Part shown: one piece after another, positions 44,977 through 53,745 of the stretch | How positions within the stretch are numbered: position 1 is the stretch's first letter | How the letters are laid out: each line of letters starts with the position of its first letter | Notes under the pieces: model-generated | Databases searched by the model: none | Told to the model about the DNA's origin: nothing | The model's input: only the letters and a program-made list of their open reading frames with translations | Origin: Pseudoalteromonas arctica | GTDB lineage: Bacteria > Pseudomonadota > Gammaproteobacteria > Enterobacterales > Alteromonadaceae | Assembly (NCBI RefSeq): GCF_012927645.1 | Contig: NZ_JABBMT010000005.1 | Location: 1-64,000, forward strand | Reading direction: 5' to 3' | DNA length: 64,000 bases | Made by a program: the position numbers and the translations under genes

Positions 44977-45972
44977 TCAAGGTTTGTGAATATAGTCATG
45001 TTCTTGCTTGGCGAGTACATCTAAATTTTGCTTCATCCAATAAATTGTACGTTCTAAGCCGTTTTCTAATGAAATAGAGTCTTGCCAATTTAGCTCGGAG
45101 CGAATTTTTTTTGTGTCTAATAAATATGCTGCATCTTTTCCTAATCGATCTTCAGTCGATTGGCACACTTGTTCAAATGGGAGCTTAAGCATATTGCAGA
45201 TTGTTTCAACGAGTACTCGAATAGAGATCATTTGATCTGTTGAAATATGGTAAATATCACCATTTTTACCCTTTTCGCCAATAAGTTGTGTCGCTGAAGA
45301 TACATCGTCAATATGTATAAATGATCGTGTTGAATGCCCTCCGCCATGCAGCTGTAATTTTTTGCCTAGTAGGGCATATAAAATAGTACGAGGGATTATG
45401 CGATAAAGCTGTTGGCCTTCACCATAAACATTGGCAGCTCGTGTAAATACCACTGGAAAGTCATAAACATCTGCAAATGTATGTAGACTCATATCTGCAG
45501 CAGCACGGGAGACTGCATATGGTGTACTGGGTTGATAATTAGTATGCTCTGGTACTAATCCGTTACAACTACCATAAACTTCGGGAGTTGATATATGGAT
45601 GTATTTTTCAAGGAAATCTAATTGTCGGAGAGAATTGTGTAACTTGATCGTTGAAACAGTGTTAGTCATAAACCAATGTTCAGGATGTTGCCAGCTTTGA
45701 CCAACCATGCTTTGTGCAGCAAAGTTATAAATTTTTTTAATTTTTTTCTGTTTAACAATATCAATAATTTTTTGCAGATGATGATTTATATCCAGTTGGC
45801 TAAATTGCAATTTATCTGCATTTTTTTGCCAACTATATGGTAGTAATGCTGAATTAGGTTCTGATGAGCGACTAACAGCAACAATTTGCTGATCATTTTT
45901 AAGCATATGCGCACAAAATGATGCCCCTGAAAATGAATTGCTTCCTAAAACTAAAATTGATGAGTCATTCAT
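44977..45972 (-). CDS. NAD-dependent epimerase/dehydratase (GDP-mannose dehydratase-like), atypical active site
   Basis: The 331-residue extended SDR has a Rossmann motif VLGSNSFSGASFCAH, the substrate-binding STPEVYGSC, SFIHIDDV and a C-terminal YWMKQ helix. The overall form is of 4,6-dehydratases (RmlB/GMD). The active-site motif reads TPYAVSRAAAD: the Lys of YxxxK is replaced by Arg (codon CGT). Activity may be altered, or the family uses Arg. It is placed between an unknown GT-like gene and a methyltransferase. Confidence 0.8.
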   Translation of the reverse strand: MNDSSILVLGSNSFSGASFCAHMLKNDQQIVAVSRSSEPNSALLPYSWQKNADKLQFSQLDINHHLQKIIDIVKQKKIKKIYNFAAQSMVGQSWQHPEHWFMTNTVSTIKLHNSLRQLDFLEKYIHISTPEVYGSCNGLVPEHTNYQPSTPYAVSRAAADMSLHTFADVYDFPVVFTRAANVYGEGQQLYRIIPRTILYALLGKKLQLHGGGHSTRSFIHIDDVSSATQLIGEKGKNGDIYHISTDQMISIRVLVETICNMLKLPFEQVCQSTEDRLGKDAAYLLDTKKIRSELNWQDSISLENGLERTIYWMKQNLDVLAKQEHDYIHKP

Positions 45973-45975
45973 AGT

Positions 45976-47250
45976 TTAGATTGCCGCCTTATTTATTTTA
46001 TTCTCAAGAACAGAAAATTGAGTTTGAATATTTTCAAATGAATCATCCATCCATGCATTTATTTGAAATTCATTATCATTAAAGTAATGATTTTTTCCAA
46101 CTTCAAAGCCGTGCATGCTATTTGTTCTGTCTGATAGATTTGGAATATCATTCGAACACCATCTAAAAATGATTGAGCGAGCCCCTTCAAGATAGCTAAT
46201 CGGATAAAGAGGACCACTGTCAACACCCATATTTATATACGCTTCATGGTATAAGGCGAGCCTGATACTTAAATCTACAGCTGCAAGGGGATACGTTGTA
46301 AGCGATTGATATTTTTCTTCAAGGGGCTCACTTACTTTATAAGTATCTCTAATAATTAGCGGAAAGTATTCATTGAGGTCTAGTGATAATGCAAAATCAA
46401 GCCATGCCGTTGTATTGCTATTTCTGTGCTCGGAATTTGCCCAATATTCTCTCAATGTAATTGTTATTAGCTTTTTTTTGCCCACGTAATGTCTTATGAA
46501 GTCATTAACAATAGTATAAGCTTGTTGTGGAGGTGCTAAGTTACTTAATTTAATATTTTGCTCGGCATAAGATTTTAATAATTTAAAATCTCCAGCTGCT
46601 TGTCTAGGGTTTTGAAAGTAGTTATTTGGATATATGCTAGGGTTCAAGCTTTTATAGTATACAAGGCTACTTTGCGAAATCGGCTGATCAATACCTATGC
46701 ATGAGGCAAGACAATTAAACATGGGTTTAATAACCTTTTCGATACGCCATTTAGCATCAACGTTATCGTGATATACATTTAATCCTGGAGTATCGTCACT
46801 ATGGCTAGGGATAATTACAAATTGAATATTTTTTTTATTTTGTTTTTTTCGTTCTATTTCAGCTAAAACGATAAAAGTAGTTACATCAAAGCAGGGCAAA
46901 TTATAAGAGAGATCATAAAAAGCATATAACGTTGATTTAGTATCAATATCAAATTGCATTTGTATACAAGGAATGAGCTTACCGCTCATGTGGTTAAAAA
47001 AAGAACATTGATTAGTGGTAATACCAATTTTATTTAAAGATTGTAAGATATCAAAGACAAATTCAGAACAAATTACTACTTGGAGCGTTTGTTTTTTTTC
47101 TAGTTTTGATAATTCTTCTAATGATTTTGCAGGCGTGCCTTTGTATGATTCGCCACCATTTGTACAAGCAAAAATATTATTGTCAGTATTATATTCTGAT
47201 CGGATAAACATTTCTGTTGAGGCTGTAATTCCGTAGACAATGGTGGTCAT
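45976..47250 (-). CDS. Protein of unknown function, possibly glycosyltransferase-like
   Basis: The 424-residue protein has no signal peptide or membrane segment. The first about 115 residues look like a small Rossmann-type domain (IVYGITASTEMFIRSEY, VVICSEFVFDIL). The rest contains ITITLREYWANSEHRNSN, INMGVDSGPLYPISYL and RWCSNDIP; a GxDSGPxxPxxYL element recalls the donor-site part of GT-B heptosyltransferase-like proteins. I do not recognise the family. Its ATG shares a base with the gmhA-like stop and it lies 3 bases before the epimerase, so it belongs to the pathway. Confidence 0.6.
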   Translation of the reverse strand: MTTIVYGITASTEMFIRSEYNTDNNIFACTNGGESYKGTPAKSLEELSKLEKKQTLQVVICSEFVFDILQSLNKIGITTNQCSFFNHMSGKLIPCIQMQFDIDTKSTLYAFYDLSYNLPCFDVTTFIVLAEIERKKQNKKNIQFVIIPSHSDDTPGLNVYHDNVDAKWRIEKVIKPMFNCLASCIGIDQPISQSSLVYYKSLNPSIYPNNYFQNPRQAAGDFKLLKSYAEQNIKLSNLAPPQQAYTIVNDFIRHYVGKKKLITITLREYWANSEHRNSNTTAWLDFALSLDLNEYFPLIIRDTYKVSEPLEEKYQSLTTYPLAAVDLSIRLALYHEAYINMGVDSGPLYPISYLEGARSIIFRWCSNDIPNLSDRTNSMHGFEVGKNHYFNDNEFQINAWMDDSFENIQTQFSVLENKINKAAI

Positions 47251-47858
47251 TAATTAGCCTCACGTAATGCATTGTATAGAGCTTTCATTAAGATATGCCC
47301 GACAATAACTTGAGTATCTTCTGATATCTGCATATCTTGGACTTCGAAATGGAAAACTTGGTCAAGCATCGGCTTAACTTTACCGCCAGAAAATCCTAAA
47401 ATGCCCACTGTTTTCATGCCAATGTCGAGTGCTTGTTGAGTCGCTCTAATTATATTTTCAGAGTTACCGCTACCAGATAAAACAAGTAAAATATCATTGC
47501 TGTTTGCTTTAACTTTTAGCTGATGTGCAAAAATATTTTCATAACCAATGTCATTGCCTAGGCAAGTTAAAACAGAGCTGTTTGCTGGTAATGCTTCAAC
47601 TTTTAATGCATTACCTTCTGGGCTAATACCAAATGTAAAGTCATTTGCAAGGTGGATTGCATTTGCTGCTGAGCCGCCATTGCCACATAAATATAAAGTG
47701 CCGTTATTTGCCTTCATAGTAAGTAAGGTATCAACAAGACTCTTAACTTGTTCACTATCTAACTGTTTTAATACATCCGTTAGGGTGTTCACATAGTTTG
47801 TTGTCAGGTTTTTCACTGAATCCTTGGCTATAGTGGTTGCAGATTGGTTGTTAGTCAT
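47250..47858 (-). CDS. SIS-domain sugar isomerase (GmhA-like phosphoheptose isomerase)
   Basis: The 202-residue SIS protein has the phosphosugar-binding segment LYLCGNGGSAANAIHLAND and VLSGSGNSENIIRATQ, and a helical C-terminus (VIVGHILMKALYNAL). This matches GmhA in length and order; it would convert sedoheptulose 7-phosphate to a heptose 7-phosphate. The ATG at 47858 overlaps the upstream epimerase stop by ATGA; a more upstream ATG (47879) is inside that gene. With the kinase/NT fusion and the HddC-like enzyme it suggests a heptose route. Confidence 0.86.
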   Translation of the reverse strand: MTNNQSATTIAKDSVKNLTTNYVNTLTDVLKQLDSEQVKSLVDTLLTMKANNGTLYLCGNGGSAANAIHLANDFTFGISPEGNALKVEALPANSSVLTCLGNDIGYENIFAHQLKVKANSNDILLVLSGSGNSENIIRATQQALDIGMKTVGILGFSGGKVKPMLDQVFHFEVQDMQISEDTQVIVGHILMKALYNALREAN

Positions 47859-48802
47859 AAAACTTCTCTTTGCATCCATTTAAGGTTGTAAAAATGGTCT
47901 TCATCTTTAAGTAAGTCTTGTTTGTAAGCTGTAATAATTTCGGTAATGGCTGTGTCGACATTTTTATTGGGTGTAAAACCGGTAGATAGTAACTTATCTG
48001 AATTAATACGGTAACAACGAGGGTCATTTGAAGGAGTAACCTCAATCTCACATGCTATTTTAGCCTGTACCATTTTTGCTATATCCATAATTGAGATATT
48101 TTCAAACCCTGCATTAAAGACACCAGAGACTTTCTCTGGATTATCCAGCATATAAATATAGAGATCAGTAATATCGTCAATATGAATATTTGGTCTGACT
48201 TGATCGCCGCCAAACACTGTGATTTTTCCATTTTTTAGAGCTTGCATTGTCAGCATATTGACAGAAACATCTAAGCGCATTCGTTTAGATAAACCGCATA
48301 CAGTTGCTGGGCGTACAATTTGTACCGCCATGTCGTCGGCATAACTAAGAAGTACACGCTCTGCAACCATTTTCGTTTTGTTGTATTCAGAAATAGGCTC
48401 AAGCGTTAAGTCCTCAGTTACTTGCTCTTCATCTTTAACGCCGTATACGCTACCCGATGACGCATAAATAAACTGTTTTATTCCACAGCGCTTTGCTTTA
48501 TCGGCTAAGCGCATAGTTGCTAACGCACTCACTTCCCATGTTAATTTAGGGTTTAAATCACCACAGGGATCGTTTGCGATAGAAGCAAGATGAATAATAG
48601 AATCCACACCGTCTAAGTTAATCGTATCAGTGTCGCGTACGTCACCTTTAATGACTGAGAGGTTGTCATGAGAGGGCAAAAAATTACCAAACCATTGGAT
48701 GTCAAACGCGATTACGCGATGGCCTAAAGCCAGTAGTTTTGGAACCAGTACAGTTCCTTTATAGCCAGTTGCACCGGTAACTAATATTGTTTTTGGATTC
48801 AT
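47855..48802 (-). CDS. NAD-dependent epimerase/dehydratase
   Basis: The 315-residue extended SDR has GATGYKGTVLVPKLL at the nucleotide site, acidic FDIQW after beta-2, IKGDVRD, SSGSVYGVK, the active-site SEYNKTKMVAERVL (YNKTK, YxxxK intact) and PNIHIDDITDLY. It acts as epimerase or reductase on a nucleotide-activated hexose or heptose. It lies 68 bases after the SpsF-like gene and is coupled by ATGA to the gmhA-like gene. Confidence 0.85.
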   Translation of the reverse strand: MNPKTILVTGATGYKGTVLVPKLLALGHRVIAFDIQWFGNFLPSHDNLSVIKGDVRDTDTINLDGVDSIIHLASIANDPCGDLNPKLTWEVSALATMRLADKAKRCGIKQFIYASSGSVYGVKDEEQVTEDLTLEPISEYNKTKMVAERVLLSYADDMAVQIVRPATVCGLSKRMRLDVSVNMLTMQALKNGKITVFGGDQVRPNIHIDDITDLYIYMLDNPEKVSGVFNAGFENISIMDIAKMVQAKIACEIEVTPSNDPRCYRINSDKLLSTGFTPNKNVDTAITEIITAYKQDLLKDEDHFYNLKWMQREVL

Positions 48803-48870
48803 TTAATATTCTCTAATTCTTTGGTAGTCATAAATATAATGTTCAATGACATACAATTATTATGCCTAAC

Positions 48871-49596
48871 TTAAGTAGATTTTTGCTCTACATGTTTATT
48901 TATATCGGTGATGTGAGGGTTTTCCTTTAATGTTTTTATTAAATCATTATAGGAAAAATCTACTTTATTCAAAAAATGCTCATAAACAGCGGTAATTGCT
49001 TTGTAATCGTCTGGTTCATCAAGTGTTAGGCGAAAGTGGCTATAATCTTCATACGCACTGAATGTGTGAGTCGTTATAGTATTAAATTTTGCCATGCCTA
49101 ACGTAACATGCTCACGATCGTCCGGTGATGTTGCTTTTAGATGGGTATTCTCTAGTAAATCAAATGAAAATGCGCAGCAGTCAAGTCCTCTAGGGTAACC
49201 ACTATGAGGACCTAAATTAACCATGTCATAGGTTTGAGTCACTCTTTCATTAATCACTTTGTTACATAGCTCTTCATCAATCAGTGGACAATCACTCGTT
49301 AGCCTAACTATGGTTGTAGATGATTGAGCATTATAATGTTTAGCAGCCAGATAATAGCGGCTTAGTACGTCTTGTGTATCCCCTTGGTAGGTTTTAATAT
49401 TCAGCTGTGTGCATAAATCCAAGATAGGCTGCTCAGTGCCATCATTAGTTGTTGCGACAATGATTTGATCGTGCCAGTTTGGTAAGCGTTCAAGCATAAT
49501 TTGTAACACTGGTTTGCCACACAGCGGCAACATCACTTTGGCAGGCAATCTGGTTGATGTCATACGTGCTTGAATTATTATTAATACATCAGACAT
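48871..49596 (-). CDS. SpsF-like cytidylyltransferase, candidate CMP-nonulosonate synthetase
   Basis: The 241-residue protein has the nucleotidyltransferase start IIIQARMTSTRLPAKVM with GKPVLQ and RLTSDCPLIDEE (metal-binding Asp). The IIxQARMxSTRLPgK form is that of SpsF-type proteins, which in Bacillus spore-coat clusters accompany SpsE (a PseI/NeuB relative) and SpsG (a PseG relative). It is divergent from pseI across 186 bases. ATG at 49596 is chosen; a GTG two codons earlier (49602) is possible. No classical PseF is present in the window. Confidence 0.78.
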   Translation of the reverse strand: MSDVLIIIQARMTSTRLPAKVMLPLCGKPVLQIMLERLPNWHDQIIVATTNDGTEQPILDLCTQLNIKTYQGDTQDVLSRYYLAAKHYNAQSSTTIVRLTSDCPLIDEELCNKVINERVTQTYDMVNLGPHSGYPRGLDCCAFSFDLLENTHLKATSPDDREHVTLGMAKFNTITTHTFSAYEDYSHFRLTLDEPDDYKAITAVYEHFLNKVDFSYNDLIKTLKENPHITDINKHVEQKST

Positions 49597-49782
49597 GGTC
49601 ACTGGTAATCGTAATTATTATTGAGATAAATATAGCAAATCATTACACTCTTGCACATAACTTAAAAGTTAAAATCCTTTTGGATCAATATAGTTTATCA
49701 AATTGTAAGCTATTGTAGATAATTAGGTATGAAATTTGCTTTGATTTAATGATTTTTTGACAGTGCAATTTAAGGGGCGCAA

Positions 49783-50832
49783 ATGGCGTTTAATTCTGAA
49801 ATTACCATCGATGGTAGAAAAATTGGGCCAGGTCATCCTGTGTATATTATTGCCGAAATGTCAGCAAACCATGGTCAAAATTTAGAGCAGGCGAAAGCGT
49901 TAGTTAGAGCTGCTAAAGAGGCCGGAGCTGATGCGATAAAGTTACAAACTTACCGCGCAGATACTTTAACAATGGATTGTAAATTACCGCATTTTGAAGC
50001 AACAGGTCCATGGCAAGGACAATATTTATATGATTTATACGAAGGGGCATATATGCCATGGGATTTTCACGCCCCTTTAATTCAGCTGGCGAATGAAATC
50101 GGTATCACTATTTTTTCTTCACCATTTGATGATTCTGCAGTCGATTTATTGGAATCTTTTGATTCACCTGCATATAAAATAGCTTCTCCAGAGTTGATCG
50201 ATCATGACCTCATTCGAAAAGTTGCTGCGACTGGAAAGCCGGTGATTATGTCAACAGGTGGAGCAACGCTTGCTGAGATTGACGAAGCTGTGAAAGTTGC
50301 TCACCAAGCAGGAGTAACAGATTTAGCTATATTGAAATGTACAAGTAGCTACCCAGCTCCCCCGCAAAGCATTAATTTAAAAACAATCCCTCATTTAGCA
50401 GATGTTTTTAAAGTACCAATAGGCTTATCGGATCACACATTAGGTAACCATATACCTGTCGCCTCTGTAGCTATGGGGGGGACAATTATAGAAAAGCATT
50501 TTGTGATGAGTAAAGAAGATGAAACGGCTGATAGCTTTTTTTCCATGACACCAGATGAACTTGAAGATTTAGTTCAAGGAGTCAGGCAAGTTGAGTTGGC
50601 TATTGGCAGTGTACATTTCCCTAGTGAGCCCAGTAAAGCAAGGCGTTGCCTATTTGCAGTGAGGGATATTGCTGCTGGTGAAGTTTTGAACAAAGAGAAT
50701 GTGGTCAATCTAAGGCCTGGTGTAGGTGAGCTGATGCCAAAGGATTTAGGATTTATAACGGGCAGACTCGCAACGAAAGCGATTAAAAAAGGTATGCCTT
50801 TGACTTGGCATCACGTTGGAGCGATTAAATGA
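49783..50832 (+). CDS. pseI: Pseudaminic acid synthase PseI
   Basis: The 349-residue protein has a NeuB-type TIM barrel (about residues 15-265; VYIIAEMSANHGQN, AIKLQTYRADT, IFSSPFDDSAVDLL, AYKIASPELIDHDLI, LKCTSSYPAP) and a C-terminal SAF antifreeze-like domain (about 285-345; RRCLFAVRDIAAGEVL). It condenses PEP with 2,4-diacetamido-2,4,6-trideoxy-L-altrose to pseudaminic acid. The PWD motif after YMPWDFH and the PELIDHDL segment favour PseI over NeuB/legionaminic synthases. The ribosome site is AAGGGG. It begins a plus-strand operon and overlaps the next gene by ATGA. Confidence 0.93.
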   Translation: MAFNSEITIDGRKIGPGHPVYIIAEMSANHGQNLEQAKALVRAAKEAGADAIKLQTYRADTLTMDCKLPHFEATGPWQGQYLYDLYEGAYMPWDFHAPLIQLANEIGITIFSSPFDDSAVDLLESFDSPAYKIASPELIDHDLIRKVAATGKPVIMSTGGATLAEIDEAVKVAHQAGVTDLAILKCTSSYPAPPQSINLKTIPHLADVFKVPIGLSDHTLGNHIPVASVAMGGTIIEKHFVMSKEDETADSFFSMTPDELEDLVQGVRQVELAIGSVHFPSEPSKARRCLFAVRDIAAGEVLNKENVVNLRPGVGELMPKDLGFITGRLATKAIKKGMPLTWHHVGAIK

Positions 50833-51917
50833 ACTATCTAATTTACGGAGCTGGTCATTTTGGAGAATGTTTTTATAGAATTTTAGTAAAGCAAAAGCTA
50901 CAAGTTAATGGGTGGATCGATCAACGTTTAGTTAGCCAGATGAAGTATAGTTTACCTATTTTTGATGAGCATACAGCTGATCGTAATATGACAGTCATTG
51001 TTGCTGTTACGCCGTTAGTTAACTCTAATAGAGGGCAAATCAAAGAGCGCCTACAAGGGCTCGGTTATAATAATGTTCTTGGCTTTTTTGAGGCTGCACG
51101 AGAGTTCCCAGAAGTGTTTAAGGAATATGCACAGCTAGAGCATTTATGGATGCGCACAAGTCATCATGATATGTTGAATTTACCAAGTATTAAGTGGTTA
51201 CGAGCGCGTTTGGGGGATGATAAAAGTAAAAATATATTAGATAAATTGTGTGCTTTTAGGGCATCCCTTTCTATTGATGACTACCCTGAACCGGATAGAA
51301 AAATTGAGTACTTCCCAGATGATATACCTTTCAATTTTCAATCACCAATTCGTTTTATCGATTGTGGTGCTTATACTGGGGATACAGTAGAGGCGTTTGT
51401 AGAACTTCATAAAAAAAATATTATAACACTTGAGCATATTTCCTCATTTGAACCCGATACAAATAATTATCAAACACTTACAAATACACAAAACAGGCTA
51501 AAGAAAAATAATCCTGAAATTTCTTTTCAAGCATTCCCTTCGGGGGTTTGGAAATGTGTTGATTTACTTAATTTTAATCAAGGGCAAACAAGCTCCAGCA
51601 ATATTATACAAAGTGAAGTTATAAATGATTCTTCAGTATCTGTTGTTGATTTAGACTCAACTTGTCAAGCTATGGATATAAACTATATAAAAATGGACAT
51701 AGAGGGGGCCGAATTAGCTGCTCTTGAAGGTGCCAAAAGTTTAATTCAAACCCAACAGCCTGTGCTAGCTATTTGTGTTTACCATAAACCGAAAGATTTA
51801 TGGGAACTCCCTCAATTTATTGATCAATTGCAGCCTAATTACGATATGTATTTACGAGTACATGAACATTTAGGGTTAAGCACCGTTTTGTATTGTATTC
51901 CAAAAGGTTCTCATTAA
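50829..51917 (+). CDS. FkbM family methyltransferase (2) with N-terminal Rossmann domain
   Basis: The 362-residue protein starts with a PglD-like nucleotide-binding segment (LIYGAGHFGECFYRILVKQ, about residues 3-21) and ends with an FkbM methyltransferase domain (about 175-355; IRFIDCGAYTGDTVEAF, SFEPDTNNYQTL, INYIKMDIEGAELAALEGA). It overlaps pseI by ATGA and the carrier protein start by one base (TAATG). An O-methylated pseudaminic acid is a possible product (inference). Confidence 0.85.
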   Translation: MNYLIYGAGHFGECFYRILVKQKLQVNGWIDQRLVSQMKYSLPIFDEHTADRNMTVIVAVTPLVNSNRGQIKERLQGLGYNNVLGFFEAAREFPEVFKEYAQLEHLWMRTSHHDMLNLPSIKWLRARLGDDKSKNILDKLCAFRASLSIDDYPEPDRKIEYFPDDIPFNFQSPIRFIDCGAYTGDTVEAFVELHKKNIITLEHISSFEPDTNNYQTLTNTQNRLKKNNPEISFQAFPSGVWKCVDLLNFNQGQTSSSNIIQSEVINDSSVSVVDLDSTCQAMDINYIKMDIEGAELAALEGAKSLIQTQQPVLAICVYHKPKDLWELPQFIDQLQPNYDMYLRVHEHLGLSTVLYCIPKGSH

Positions 51918-52159
51918 TGAAAAATCAACTTATTAACTTTTTATATCAGTTTTTTACAGACAGAGGTTGCGCTGTTGATATTGATAATATTTTAGAGCTT
52001 TCATTCAAGGATGATATAGCTTTGGATTCATTTGAGATTCTGACATTAGTAATGCAGATTGAATTGACTTTCGGTATAAAAATTGAACCTCAGGAATTGC
52101 TTGATCCAAAGACGAATTATGTGAGTGGATTTGTTGATATGGTTATGGCAAAGCAATAA
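51917..52159 (+). CDS. Acyl carrier protein 2
   Basis: The 80-residue protein begins with the ATG that shares one base with the preceding stop; an ATG at 51893 in the same frame lies inside the methyltransferase gene and lacks a ribosome site. The phosphopantetheine serine is Ser38 in DDIALDSFEIL, with the usual acidic surround. It lies 2 bases before the pseG fusion and near an adenylate-forming ligase, hence a likely donor of an acyl group to the pseudaminic precursor (inference). Confidence 0.82.
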   Translation: MKNQLINFLYQFFTDRGCAVDIDNILELSFKDDIALDSFEILTLVMQIELTFGIKIEPQELLDPKTNYVSGFVDMVMAKQ

Positions 52160-52161
52160 TT

Positions 52162-53745
52162 ATGTTTGCAATTCGTATCACTAATAAGCAAGACAATGGC
52201 ATTGGTCATTTAATGCGAATGAAACATTTGGCTTCTGCATTAAAACAGCATCAATTAGGTGTCCACATAATTCTTGATGATTTATGTCAGTTTAGCCAAA
52301 CGCTGTATGCAGATTTTAAAGTGGCTGATGTTCATTGGCAAAATTATGAAGAGGACGCACTTTTAACAATTAATTATATGCATCAGAATAGTTTATCGCA
52401 TTTAATAGTTGATAGTTATACTTTACCGCACGAATACGAGCAGTTGATAAAGAAATCCGGTTTTACCTTAACCGTTATTGATGATAACGAGCGACAACAT
52501 ACTTGCGATTTTTTGATTGATTATAAATGGGTAGGACCGAATACAAAGAGTCGTTATGAATCGCTAGTACCGACTGATTGCGTTCGTCTTTTAGGCCCGA
52601 ATTATTGTATTTTAGATCCCACATATCGCACCGTTGAAAAGCACTCTTCGGAGTCAGATCTTCCCGTTCGAGTTTTATTTTCATTAGGTGGCGGTGGTGA
52701 TCTTTTTATTCTAAAAAGAATCTTTGATGGATTACCAAGAGCCATTCAAGCAAATGTTCTTTTTGATATAGTGGTAGGTCCCTATGCAACGAATAAAGAT
52801 ACTATGTATGCTATTGGGCAAGAGTTTCCAAATATTAATATTTTAGAGAATGTAACTTGCCTGAAAGAGTATTATGAAAGAGCCTCACTTTTTGTGGGTG
52901 CATTAGGCACCTCTTTTTATGAATGTGCTGCGACTAAAACACCAGCGATTACTTTTTCTCTTGAGGATAACCAGACTAATGATATTGATATCTTGGAGTG
53001 GTTAGGTCACTACCTCCATATTAATGATGTTTCTATTGATGATTTTTTGCGATTAGGAGAGTTAATTGATATCGCTCTTAGTCAATTACCAAGATTACAA
53101 TTGCTGGTAGCCAAAAGAAAAGTATCGGTTGATGGCGAGGGGGCACGGCGAATAGCTAAAGCTCTTGTCGGTGAGAAGATATCAACAAATTGTTTTGCTA
53201 TTGCTGAGCAGCACTGCGAAGTAAAGACTGAATTAACAGATAATTTGGTTGTTTGCCAAGTTGATGATACCCATATAAATAGTTATTTATCGGCTAGAAA
53301 CTTACCTAGCAATAGCGTGAGAATGACTGTGCAGAATGCTATTAAGCCATTGGAACATTATTTATGGTGGTTTAATCAATCACGTTTTAACTTTGTGATT
53401 ACAGAGCGAGAAGGCAGTAGGCAATCTCAAAGTTTGTATATCTGGCATAATTTATATAAAGATAAGTATTTATATGGCGGCTGGTTTTCTTGTAATCAAG
53501 ATCTTTCCTTGCCCATAGCTATGATCGCCTTACAATGGCAACTTGAGTTTTGTAAAGCGAGTCATCCCAATGCTATTTGGCTTGCGGTGATCCACAAAGA
53601 CAACAAATTTGTAAATTTGCTAAATCGCTATATGGGATTTGTGGCAATACCAATACATTCAAAAGAATATAAAGTAACGCAACAGTTATTTCCTTTGGCC
53701 GATGAGAAGTTTAATTTTGTAATGTGGGACCCAAATGCACAATAA
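52162..53745 (+). CDS. pseG: PseG-GNAT (PseH-like) fusion protein
   Basis: The 527-residue protein has two parts. Residues 1-about 340 match PseG, the hydrolase releasing UDP from UDP-2,4-diacetamido-2,4,6-trideoxy-L-altrose. GIGHLMRMKHLASALKQ carries the essential His of the GxGHxxR-like motif, and LFSLGGGGDLF and FVGALGTSFYECAA form the GT-B donor site. Residues about 350-527 look like a GNAT N-acyltransferase (FVITEREGSRQSQS, YGGWFSCNQDL, LLNRYMGFVAIP), which would cover PseH. PseG is usually about 275-340 residues alone. The last 11 bases overlap the next gene. Confidence 0.85.
   Translation: MFAIRITNKQDNGIGHLMRMKHLASALKQHQLGVHIILDDLCQFSQTLYADFKVADVHWQNYEEDALLTINYMHQNSLSHLIVDSYTLPHEYEQLIKKSGFTLTVIDDNERQHTCDFLIDYKWVGPNTKSRYESLVPTDCVRLLGPNYCILDPTYRTVEKHSSESDLPVRVLFSLGGGGDLFILKRIFDGLPRAIQANVLFDIVVGPYATNKDTMYAIGQEFPNINILENVTCLKEYYERASLFVGALGTSFYECAATKTPAITFSLEDNQTNDIDILEWLGHYLHINDVSIDDFLRLGELIDIALSQLPRLQLLVAKRKVSVDGEGARRIAKALVGEKISTNCFAIAEQHCEVKTELTDNLVVCQVDDTHINSYLSARNLPSNSVRMTVQNAIKPLEHYLWWFNQSRFNFVITEREGSRQSQSLYIWHNLYKDKYLYGGWFSCNQDLSLPIAMIALQWQLEFCKASHPNAIWLAVIHKDNKFVNLLNRYMGFVAIPIHSKEYKVTQQLFPLADEKFNFVMWDPNAQ

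Noticed and set aside
52162..53745. Frameshift joining pseG and a separate acyltransferase gene
   Set aside because: One uninterrupted frame with no internal start, ribosome site or linker stop; a natural fusion is simpler.
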